A DNA stretch of 10,954 nucleotides, taken from NCBI GenBank assembly GCA_031263295.1, contig JAISGC010000096.1, positions 1-10,954 on the forward strand, given 5' to 3'. This document shows positions 1-4,135 of the stretch, piece by piece. Each line of letters begins with the position of its first letter. Within the stretch, counting starts at the first letter, position 1. Source of the stretch: Rickettsiales bacterium (GTDB lineage: Bacteria; Pseudomonadota; Alphaproteobacteria; Rs-D84). The position numbers and the translations under genes are program-made. The notes beneath the pieces were generated by a model. The model had not been told where the DNA came from. It searched no databases and saw nothing but the letters and a program-made list of their open reading frames with translations.

Positions 1-305
1 AGGTCCTCGGTCAGGACCTTGTGCGACGGCGGAATGCGGACGCCGGGCGCGGCGCCGAACCGAAAGCACGGAACCTCGTTCCGTCCGCGCATCTTTATGC
101 GCCGCCAGAACTCTTCCAAATCATGCTTGATTTCCGAATCGCTTGCGTCCGGGTCCGCGCGCATAGCGTCCTGGGTGGGCAGGCCTGTCTGGTGCATTTC
201 AACCGCGCTGTTCCACCGAAACATAAACGGCATTTTCAGCGCTTCCAATTGCTCGAAATCGGTTTCGGGATTATACGATGATAAAATATTTTGATATTCA
301 GGCAT
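1..305 (-). CDS. Hypothetical protein, N-terminal part only (runs off the left edge)
   Basis: An open minus-strand frame enters from the window edge. It begins MPEYQNILSSYNPETDFEQL if the ATG at 303-305 is the start, giving about 101 visible residues. The sequence is acidic and rich in Trp and aromatic residues (an MFRWN stretch, then EEFWRRIKMRGRNEV), has no signal peptide or membrane segment, and looks cytosolic. I do not recognise the family. The start is uncertain. The frame stays open upstream to a TAG near 397, with TTG at 326 and GTG at 386 as alternatives. GTG 386 has an AGG eight bases upstream, but it lies at the edge of the palindromic repeat at 401-586, so the true 5' end may have been altered by that element. 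No Shine-Dalgarno precedes ATG 305. Coding status is likely from composition; function is unknown. Confidence 0.6.
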   Translation of the reverse strand, partial: MPEYQNILSSYNPETDFEQLEALKMPFMFRWNSAVEMHQTGLPTQDAMRADPDASDSEIKHDLEEFWRRIKMRGRNEVPCFRFGAAPGVRIPPSHKVLTED

Positions 306-400
306 CGGCGCATTGTAGACGCCCAAAGCCTTTTTGCAAATATTTTTGCGGCCAAGCGCGACGGAGTATGGCCGTAAGGCAAGCACTGACCAAACCTAAA

Positions 401-586
401 CAAAAAATCCCAAAGGGATTTTTTGTCATTCCCGCGCAGGCGGGAATAGGGCTTTAAGACTTATAACAACAAACTTGTTTCACATACAAATGTAATTGTG
501 AAAACAAAGTAGTAGCTGAATGTAAGGTTTAGAGCCCTGGCCCCGCCTGCGCGGGGCTGACAAGATTTCTTTCAGAAATCTTGTCA
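401..586 (-). repeat. Palindromic repeat element, copy 1 (inverted relative to copies 2 and 3)
   Basis: The element is modular. A perfect hairpin CAAAAAATCCC/aaa (401-425) is followed by a REP-like palindrome ATTCCCGC-gcag-GCGGGAAT (428-447). Next comes a core of roughly 90 bases, then a second REP-like palindrome GCCCCGC-ctgc-GCGGGGC (540-557) and a 13-bp hairpin TGACAAGATTTCT/ttc (558-586). The core carries GGCTTTAAGACTTATAAC at one end and GCTGAATGTAAGGTTTAGAG at the other. The same blocks occur in reverse orientation at 3343-3432 and 3975-4064. An A/T-rich stretch outside the left hairpin (CCAAACCTAAA) is also shared with other copies. It lies between two minus-strand genes, where the left hairpin and its T-rich outward tail could stop transcription coming from the right. 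No transposase is present, so it resembles a MITE or REP-type element. Confidence 0.8.
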
Positions 587-602
587 TAAAATACTCTGGA
601 AT

Positions 603-947
603 CTATTTAATAATCTCCACTGCGTCGGCTTCGATTTCGGCGGCGCGAAACAGGCTCGCGTCCACTTCGCCGAAGATGCGCAGCCGGTCTTTTTCCGAAA
701 CATCGACGCCGCGCCAGACATCGCGGTCTATCTCGACGACGATTGTATCCGCGCCGTCGCCGAATAAATACTTGTCCTTTTTAATCTGCTTTTGGATTTT
801 GCCCTCGACGACGACCTTGGCGTCGTCGGACATTTTTTTGGCCGCCGCAATCGTCGACACGGCGGGCCGCGCCGCCGCCGATTCGACAAACCGGGCGCGC
901 GCCGCGAACGGCAATGCAAGCGTCAAAATGGTCAGAATGTATTTCAT
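603..947 (-). CDS. Periplasmic BOF-family (YgiW/YdeI-type) OB-fold protein
   Basis: The 114-residue product has an N-terminal signal peptide (MKYILTILTLALPFAARA, likely cut after Ala18). A short Ala-rich linker leads to a compact domain at about residues 45-114. That domain has the order of the bacterial OB-fold (BOF, formerly DUF388) family: VVVEGKIQKQ, then KYLFGDGADTIVVEID, then W78 in DVWRGVDV, then LRIFGEVD, and a closing VEII strand. YgiW/YdeI-type members are periplasmic and linked to stress tolerance; the ligand of this one is not evident. The start is well supported: GGAG at 954-957 (minus strand) sits six bases before ATG. A promoter-like TTGCAA-17-TATGGG lies upstream. The gene stands alone, with a repeat element downstream. 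Family assignment rests on the domain pattern alone; length is normal for the family. Confidence 0.8.
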   Translation of the reverse strand: MKYILTILTLALPFAARARFVESAAARPAVSTIAAAKKMSDDAKVVVEGKIQKQIKKDKYLFGDGADTIVVEIDRDVWRGVDVSEKDRLRIFGEVDASLFRAAEIEADAVEIIK

Positions 948-973
948 ATGGGTCTCCTTTGATTACACAAGAA

Positions 974-1002
974 CCCATACCACTTCCGCCGCCCGATTGC
1001 AA
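974..1002 (-). promoter_or_regulatory. Candidate sigma70 promoter for the BOF gene
   Basis: On the minus strand, TTGCAA (997-1002) and TATGGG (974-979) are separated by 17 bases, with TG just before the -10 (extended -10). It sits about 27 bases upstream of the start codon, leaving room for the GGAG ribosome site. Matches to consensus are partial, so this is a candidate only. Confidence 0.4.
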
Positions 1003-1035
1003 GCGCCGCAAATCGCGCCGGCGCATTCCGACCGA

Positions 1036-1785
1036 TTAGTCCCTCAACCAGCGCTCCCCAACCATAAAATCCATAGTCATATGCCGGGCATCAATCTGTG
1101 TTTCCCCATCTTTAATCTTTCTGATTGCCTGATAAATCCACCCACGGGGAAGACCTGCGTTTATCTCGACCGGATTGGAATAATAAGCATAAGAGTCGTC
1201 AGTCGGACTAACGGGATTACGAAACGATATATGTGCAATCTGAGTTCCGAGCGCGCCGAGATACGGCACATACCAGTCTTTGGCATGTATGAACTCGTGC
1301 AGAAGACTTGTGAAAAAAACGCAACTCTCACGCATTTCTTCACTGGCGAAGTTTATCCAAATACTACTTTTTTCGTTCGACTTGCGAGGCATAAAAGCCA
1401 TCCACCATGTTTCGTCGGACGACTCGACCAGCAGTCCCGGAAACTCTTTGCCGATCGGATCAATCAGCAGCTTGAACATCTCGTCGACTATGTCCTGCGC
1501 GAAAGCCACCTTTTCGTAGTTGGACAACACCTCGAACTTTTTCAGCCTCTTTCGCATATCCTTTCTCATCAGTATATTTAGATACGCGTCGACGACAACG
1601 CGCGTGTTCTCGAATAATTTCGACTTGGAAAGATTTTGTTGGGCCCGCTTGAAAATGGCCTTTTTTTTGGCGACCGTCGTCGGCTTTTTATTCGCCATTT
1701 CAGACAGCTTGACATCGAAGGCGCTGCTGTCGGGCGCGTCATGAAAAGGAGAATCTATCAAAGGCGGCAATTTTGTTTTCGGCAT
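1036..1785 (-). CDS. Putative HExxH zinc metallopeptidase-like protein, family not recognised
   Basis: The 249-residue protein has no signal peptide or membrane segment and is probably cytosolic. Residues 34-85 are Lys/Arg-rich and look helical. Residues 90-150 resemble the start of a globular domain. The key feature is LLHEFIHAKD, in which H163-E164-xx-H167 forms a classic zinc-binding helix. About 40 residues later YYSNPVEINAG places Glu207 where a third (gluzincin-like) ligand could sit, so the set could be H163, H167 and E207 with E164 as catalytic base. The NPxE-x-x-A pattern after HExxH recurs in several small phage- and host-associated metallopeptidase families, but I cannot name one. 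No Shine-Dalgarno precedes the ATG. A weak TTGCGG-17-TAGCAT pair ends six bases before it, suggesting a leaderless transcript. Met30 is an alternative start. Peptidase activity is inferred from the motif only. Confidence 0.7.
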   Translation of the reverse strand: MPKTKLPPLIDSPFHDAPDSSAFDVKLSEMANKKPTTVAKKKAIFKRAQQNLSKSKLFENTRVVVDAYLNILMRKDMRKRLKKFEVLSNYEKVAFAQDIVDEMFKLLIDPIGKEFPGLLVESSDETWWMAFMPRKSNEKSSIWINFASEEMRESCVFFTSLLHEFIHAKDWYVPYLGALGTQIAHISFRNPVSPTDDSYAYYSNPVEINAGLPRGWIYQAIRKIKDGETQIDARHMTMDFMVGERWLRD

Positions 1786-1791
1786 ACGGCG

Positions 1792-1820
1792 ATGCTATCA
1801 CATTTGCCGTCATTCCGCAA
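1792..1820 (-). promoter_or_regulatory. Weak promoter candidate for the HExxH gene
   Basis: Minus-strand TTGCGG (1815-1820) and TAGCAT (1792-1797) are 17 bases apart. The -10 ends only six bases before the start codon, so transcription would begin at or next to the ATG. Both boxes are imperfect. Confidence 0.25.
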
Positions 1821-1874
1821 ATCGCGCCGACACCGCCGCCGATTGTGCGCCAAAACTTGACATAGTAATTATTT

Positions 1875-1903
1875 TTGACAACAAGTATAAAACAGGTTAT
1901 AAT
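1875..1903 (+). promoter_or_regulatory. Consensus sigma70 promoter for the small membrane protein gene
   Basis: TTGACA (1875-1880) and TATAAT (1898-1903) match consensus at all 12 positions and are spaced by exactly 17 bases. The predicted transcript starts near 1910, giving a leader of about 29 bases. A second TTGACA lies 18 bases upstream (1857-1862) but has no well-spaced -10. The surrounding DNA is distinctly AT-rich compared with the flanking genes. Confidence 0.8.
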
Positions 1904-1938
1904 GCGGTTCTGACCAAAACAATCAAAGGAGTTCAGAT

Positions 1939-2211
1939 ATGTTCCAACCAATACCGCATCCAGAACTGGAATCGGATCAGTTGCATGATATAGACAACCA
2001 GGGGATTGCACAAAACCTGATATTTAGCGCCGCGACCACGCTGGCGCCGGCCGCGATAACATTCGCCGCGACGGGCAGCCTGAAAAAGGCCGCCGTCGCC
2101 GGGGGAATCGGGTTTGCCGCCGGCCTCGTCGCGAACCTCGTTTCGATACTTGCGACCGACGGCGAGGGCATCGCGCAGGTCATTGCCGAAATGGGCAAGA
2201 ACAGCCGTTAA
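1939..2211 (+). CDS. Small two-segment hydrophobic protein, unknown function
   Basis: The 90-residue protein has a polar, acidic N-terminus (residues 1-22). Two hydrophobic stretches follow: about 27-45 (LIFSAATTLAPAAITFAAT) and about 51-71 (AAVAGGIGFAAGLVANLVSI), joined by a short GSLKK turn. A polar tail ends KNSR. The second stretch is rich in Gly and Ala with small-xxx-small spacing, typical of tightly packed or oligomerising helices. A hairpin insertion in the inner membrane is the simplest reading. I do not recognise the family; holin-like, toxin-like or assembly-factor roles are all possible and unproven. The start is secure: GGAG at 1928-1931 is seven bases before ATG, behind a perfect consensus promoter. 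A 16-bp hairpin directly downstream probably ends the transcript, making this a single-gene unit with strong expression signals. Confidence 0.75.
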   Translation: MFQPIPHPELESDQLHDIDNQGIAQNLIFSAATTLAPAAITFAATGSLKKAAVAGGIGFAAGLVANLVSILATDGEGIAQVIAEMGKNSR

Positions 2212-2223
2212 AACCGGCCGATC

Positions 2224-2258
2224 GAAAATCAAACCCGCCGTCGGCGGGTTTGATTTTC
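2224..2258. terminator. Strong hairpin, probable bidirectional terminator
   Basis: A perfect 16-bp stem, GAAAATCAAACCCGCC paired with its complement, closes on a three-base loop (gtc, 2240-2242). The A/T-rich outer part of the stem gives a T-rich 3' side on either strand. It lies 13 bases after the stop of the small membrane protein gene and faces the end of the convergent lipoprotein gene. Confidence 0.75.
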
Positions 2259-2279
2259 TGACATAAAGACGAACAAAAG

Positions 2280-2357
2280 ACCGGCGCGCCTTCCGACGGA
2301 TATTCGCTCGCCGCTTCGCGGCTGCGCGTAGCGCCGAGCGACGGAAGGCACGCCGGT
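2280..2357. repeat. Branched palindrome (three-way-junction-like) between convergent genes
   Basis: A 16-position outer stem ACCGGCGCGCCTTCCG (2280-2295) pairs with 2342-2357 with a single C/A mismatch in DNA. Inside it, CGCTCG (2305-2310) pairs with CGAGCG (2335-2340). That encloses two adjacent mini-hairpins, CCGC-ttc-GCGG (2311-2321) and GCGC-gta-GCGC (2324-2334). There is no long T-run, so it is not a textbook terminator, although its position between two gene ends fits transcript-end protection or termination. No coding potential seen. Confidence 0.6.
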
Positions 2358-2360
2358 ATT

Positions 2361-2705
2361 TTACTCGTCTTTGGATTTTTCGCAGGGGATGCGCTCTTTG
2401 TATCGGACGAAGTCGGCCTTGCCGTCGCTTTTCACCACGAATCCGTATTGGCTGGTATAACTCGATTTGGATTTATAGACGCGCTCGGTTTCGGTCTCGG
2501 AATCCAGGGTCAATTGTATCAGGCTTACGATGGTGGTCATCTCGCCGTTCTCTTTGTCCGCGAACTTTACGGCCAGCCGCTTGAAGTTGTCGCCGCAGTC
2601 CCAATAGTTGGTCTCGCCGAACTTCGGAAATCCGCCTTCGTCCGCCGCGCCGCAGCCGGTTATCGAAATCGCCGCGAATGCCGCCAAGATTGTGATTTTT
2701 TTCAT
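2361..2705 (-). CDS. Predicted lipoprotein, possibly MliC-like lysozyme inhibitor
   Basis: The 114-residue product starts MKKITILAAFAAISITGC: a positively charged, hydrophobic leader and a lipobox (I-T-G-Cys18), so the mature protein should be lipidated at Cys18. It is probably anchored in the outer membrane or periplasm. The mature part has two further cysteines, C37 in YWDCGDNFKRLAVKF and C108 in RYKERIPCE, placed near its two ends. A beta-rich middle and a SYTSQYGFVV...DFV segment lie between them. This Cys-near-start, Cys-near-end layout with a Tyr/Phe-rich late segment recalls MliC/PliC c-type lysozyme inhibitors, but the usual motifs are only loosely matched and I regard it as a suggestion. 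The start is firm: AAAGGAG ends five bases before ATG (GGAG on the minus strand at 2711-2714). It diverges from acpP. Confidence 0.75.
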   Translation of the reverse strand: MKKITILAAFAAISITGCGAADEGGFPKFGETNYWDCGDNFKRLAVKFADKENGEMTTIVSLIQLTLDSETETERVYKSKSSYTSQYGFVVKSDGKADFVRYKERIPCEKSKDE

Positions 2706-2733
2706 AGCGTCTCCTTTTGGTTGCTATAAAGGC

Positions 2734-2762
2734 ACCATAGGCAATCGGCCGTCCGGTGTCAA
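2734..2762 (-). promoter_or_regulatory. Promoter for the lipoprotein gene
   Basis: On the minus strand, TTGACA (2757-2762, perfect) and TATGGT (2734-2739) are 17 bases apart. Initiation near 2727 would leave a leader of about 22 bases containing the AAAGGAG ribosome site. Confidence 0.6.
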
Positions 2763-2776
2763 CCTTTCACTATCTA

Positions 2777-2805
2777 TTGACACCCCTGTTATATTTTGTT
2801 ATATT
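2777..2805 (+). promoter_or_regulatory. Promoter for acpP
   Basis: TTGACA (2777-2782, perfect) and TATATT (2800-2805, five of six) are 17 bases apart. The predicted start near 2812 gives a leader of about 80 bases. The -35 is a mirror image of the -35 of the divergent lipoprotein gene 14 bases away. Confidence 0.7.
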
Positions 2806-2847
2806 GGATGGCGCTATCGCGGCATTCGGGTCGCACAGCAATAACTT

Positions 2848-2874
2848 GGCCGCGGGGCATTGGGCGCCGCGGCC
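2848..2874 (+). promoter_or_regulatory. GC-rich hairpin in the acpP leader
   Basis: GGCCGCGG (2848-2855) pairs perfectly with CCGCGGCC (2867-2874) around an 11-base loop. The stem ends six bases before the AAGGA ribosome site (2881-2885) of acpP. It could affect leader stability or ribosome access. No known riboswitch or leader motif is recognised. Confidence 0.4.
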
Positions 2875-2893
2875 GCAACAAAGGATAAACAAA

Positions 2894-3133
2894 ATGGCAA
2901 CTACTTTTGACCGCGTCAAAGAAATTATTAAAGACAAATTCGGCGTTTCCGAAGACAAAATCACGGAAAAGGCCGCGTTCGTCAACGACCTCGGCGCGGA
3001 TTCACTGGATGTCGTCGAGTTCGTTATGGAAGTCGAGCAGCAGTTCGGCATCACCATCCCGGACGAAGCCGCGGGCAAAATGGCCACCGTCGGCGACGCC
3101 GTCAAGTATATCGATGAGAATAAGAAAAAATAA
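2894..3133 (+). CDS. acpP: Acyl carrier protein AcpP
   Basis: The 79-residue acidic protein carries growing acyl chains in type II fatty acid synthesis in the cytosol. The phosphopantetheine site is clear: LGADSLDVVEFVMEVE, with Ser37 as the attachment residue in the DSL motif. The remaining pattern, FVNDLGAD, FGITIPDEAAGKM and TVGDAVKYI, is standard for the four-helix ACP fold, and the length is typical. The start at 2894 is chosen because MATTFDRVKEII matches normal ACP N-termini and AAGGA (2881-2885) lies eight bases upstream. An in-frame ATG at 2756 would lie upstream of the promoter. The gene has its own promoter and a terminator overlapping its stop codon. No fabF or fabG follows, unlike the common acpP-fabF arrangement. 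Its isoleucine codons are ATT/ATC, as expected for a highly expressed gene. Confidence 0.97.
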   Translation: MATTFDRVKEIIKDKFGVSEDKITEKAAFVNDLGADSLDVVEFVMEVEQQFGITIPDEAAGKMATVGDAVKYIDENKKK

Positions 3134-3157
3134 AAAATCCCCGAAAGGGGATTTTTT
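3132..3157 (+). terminator. Intrinsic terminator of acpP
   Basis: AAAAAATCCCC (3132-3142) pairs with GGGGATTTTTT (3147-3157) around a GAAA tetraloop, ending in a T-run. The stop codon TAA (3131-3133) lies at the base of the stem. The A-run on the left arm makes it potentially bidirectional. Confidence 0.9.
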
Positions 3158-3186
3158 AGTGGTAAATCGCGACGGGCATTCAGTGC

Positions 3187-3254
3187 GGTGTTCCCCCCCC
3201 CCCTTTGGAGGGGTGTCGCCCGACACACATCGTGTGGCGGGTGGCGGGGTGGTG
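3187..3254 (+). repeat. Second repeat family, copy A, with an 11-C tract
   Basis: The conserved blocks GGTGTTCCC, TTTGGAGGGGTG and GGGGTGGTG also occur, inverted, at 3508-3557. Between the last two blocks lies a copy-specific hairpin: CCCG-a-CACAC-atc-GTGTG-g-CGGG. In the other copy the arm before TTTGG reads CCCCTCC and pairs with GGAGGGG. Here it is an uninterrupted run of 11 C (3193-3203), so that pairing is disrupted. No open reading frame is convincing here. Confidence 0.65.
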
Positions 3255-3282
3255 ATGAAGGCTGGCACTGCCAAAACTTAAA

Positions 3283-3480
3283 CAAAAAATCTCGGGGTCG
3301 CAGACCCAAGAGATTTTTTGTCATCCCCGCGTAGGCGGGGATAGGGCTCTAAACCTTGCATTCAGCCACTACTTGTTTTCCTTATTATCTTTGTAATTGA
3401 AACAAGTTTGTTGTTATAAGGTTAAAGGCCCTATTCCGGCCTTCGCCGGAATGACAAACGATTGCTTTGCAATCGTTTGT
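3283..3480 (+). repeat. Palindromic repeat element, copy 2
   Basis: Same architecture as at 401-586, opposite orientation. The left hairpin is CAAAAAATCTC/GAGATTTTTTG with an inner GGGTC-gca-GACCC (3283-3320). The left REP-like palindrome is ATCCCCGC-gtag-GCGGGGAT (3323-3342). The core starts AGGGCTCTAAACCTTGCATT and ends GTTGTTATAAGGTTAAAGG. The right REP-like palindrome is ATTCCGGC-cttc-GCCGGAAT (3433-3452), and the right hairpin is ACAAACGATTGC-ttt-GCAATCGTTTGT (3454-3480). Both REP stems differ from those of the other copies yet stay fully paired. The right hairpin is followed by a T-rich tail (TTTGGTTTTGG), so it resembles an outward-reading terminator. Confidence 0.85.
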
Positions 3481-3507
3481 TTTGGTTTTGGCTATGCAAA
3501 TGTGAAA

Positions 3508-3557
3508 CACCACCCCGGCCCGCTTCGCGGGCCACCCCTCCAAAGGAGGGGAACACC
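3508..3557 (-). repeat. Second repeat family, copy B (inverted relative to copy A)
   Basis: The order on the plus strand is CACCACCCC, then a perfect hairpin GGCCCGC-ttc-GCGGGCC (3517-3533), then CCCCTCC-aaa-GGAGGGG (3535-3551), then AACACC. The reverse complement matches 3187-3254 in the conserved blocks but not in the variable hairpin. It lies just past the stop of yraN and, with copy A, brackets element copy 2. Confidence 0.7.
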
Positions 3558-3562
3558 TGTCG

Positions 3563-3907
3563 TCAGACCGCGTTCTTAAACCACCTGACCTTCCACCCGC
3601 TGACGATGATGGCGTCGAAGCGCGCTGTCGCGAGCGGTGCCCGGCGCAACAGCCAGGTTTCCGCTGCGCGGCGGAGCCTCGCGCTTTGCGACCAGGTTAT
3701 CGCCTCCAATCCGGCCGTCGCGTTCGGCCGGTTTTTAACCTCGACAAATAAAATCAGTTTTCCGCGGCGGGCGATGATGTCTATTTCGGCGCGGCCCGTC
3801 CGCGCGCCGGTCGTGTATCTGGCTTCAAGTATTTTGTATCCGTGCAGGCGCAAAATCTGCCGCGCGATCCATTCGGCAAACAGCCCGGCGCGATATGTGT
3901 TTTTCAT
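3563..3907 (-). CDS. yraN: YraN / UPF0102 family nuclease-fold protein
   Basis: The 114-residue protein from Met at 3907 carries the UPF0102 signature. MKNTYRAGLFAEWIARQIL is followed by GYKILEARY, then R39-A-E41-I-D43-I-I-A, then LFVEVKNR with E56 and K58, and RFDAIIV near the C-terminus. E41/D43/E56-x-K58 form the PD-(D/E)xK-like core of this family, which belongs to the restriction-endonuclease-like fold. The cellular role is still poorly defined. An ATG at 3940 is rejected because its 11 extra codons are made of the repeat hairpin. No Shine-Dalgarno is present. TATAAT (3915-3920) ends seven bases before the ATG, so the message may be leaderless. The gene sits alone between repeat elements and is not next to rsmI, its frequent neighbour. 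Basic composition and length are normal. Confidence 0.88.
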   Translation of the reverse strand: MKNTYRAGLFAEWIARQILRLHGYKILEARYTTGARTGRAEIDIIARRGKLILFVEVKNRPNATAGLEAITWSQSARLRRAAETWLLRRAPLATARFDAIIVSGWKVRWFKNAV

Positions 3908-3914
3908 GATTGGA

Positions 3915-3945
3915 ATTATAACATAAACAAACGATTGCAAAGCAA
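3915..3945 (-). promoter_or_regulatory. Promoter candidate for yraN, overlapping repeat copy 3
   Basis: A perfect minus-strand TATAAT (3915-3920) ends seven bases before the yraN ATG. The -35 is weak: TTGCTT (3940-3945) at a long 19-base spacing, formed by the hairpin arm of the repeat element. Confidence 0.4.
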
Positions 3946-4106
3946 TCGTTTGTCATTCCCGCGAAAGCGGGAATGGGGTTCTAAACCTTACATTCAGCCA
4001 CTACTTGCTTATCCGCTTACATTTGTATGTGAAACAAGTTTTCCGTTATAAGTCTTAAAGCCCCATTCCCGCCTGCGCGGGAATGACAAACCCCTTCGGG
4101 GTTTGT
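3927..4106 (+). repeat. Palindromic repeat element, copy 3
   Basis: Left hairpin ACAAACGATTGC-aaa-GCAATCGTTTGT (3927-3953). Left REP-like palindrome ATTCCCGC-gaaa-GCGGGAAT (3955-3974). The core contains TTCTAAACCTTACATTCAGC and GTTATAAGTCTTAAAG. Right REP-like palindrome ATTCCCGC-ctgc-GCGGGAAT (4065-4084). Right hairpin ACAAACCCC-ttc-GGGGTTTGT (4086-4106), with a T-rich outward tail (TTTGATTTTTGC). Same orientation as copy 2. It separates the HAD gene (3' end) from yraN (5' end), both on the minus strand. Confidence 0.85.
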
Positions 4107-4135
4107 TTTGATTTTTGCTTTGGAATCTTATTACG

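Noticed and set aside
676..1581. Plus-strand open frame of 301 codons
   Set aside because: It lies opposite two better-supported minus-strand genes and the gap between them, has no ribosome site, and its protein has no coherent domain or composition.
2280..2357. tRNA or other cloverleaf RNA gene
   Set aside because: The branched fold lacks an anticodon arm, T-loop and CCA-type end, and has only two inner hairpins of 4 bp.
2756..3133. Longer acpP reading from the ATG at 2756
   Set aside because: The extra 46 codons cover the acpP promoter and leader; the AAGGA-preceded ATG at 2894 gives a standard-length ACP.
3563..3940. Longer yraN reading from the ATG at 3940
   Set aside because: The added residues come from the repeat hairpin and the -10 region; UPF0102 similarity starts only after Met at 3907.
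3370..4040. Transposase or RAYT gene associated with the REP-like elements
   Set aside because: No open frame in the element cores is long enough or shows transposase motifs; any mobilising enzyme must be elsewhere.
401..4106. CRISPR array
   Set aside because: Repeats are few, long, palindromic and in both orientations, with genes between them; no regular spacers and no cas genes.
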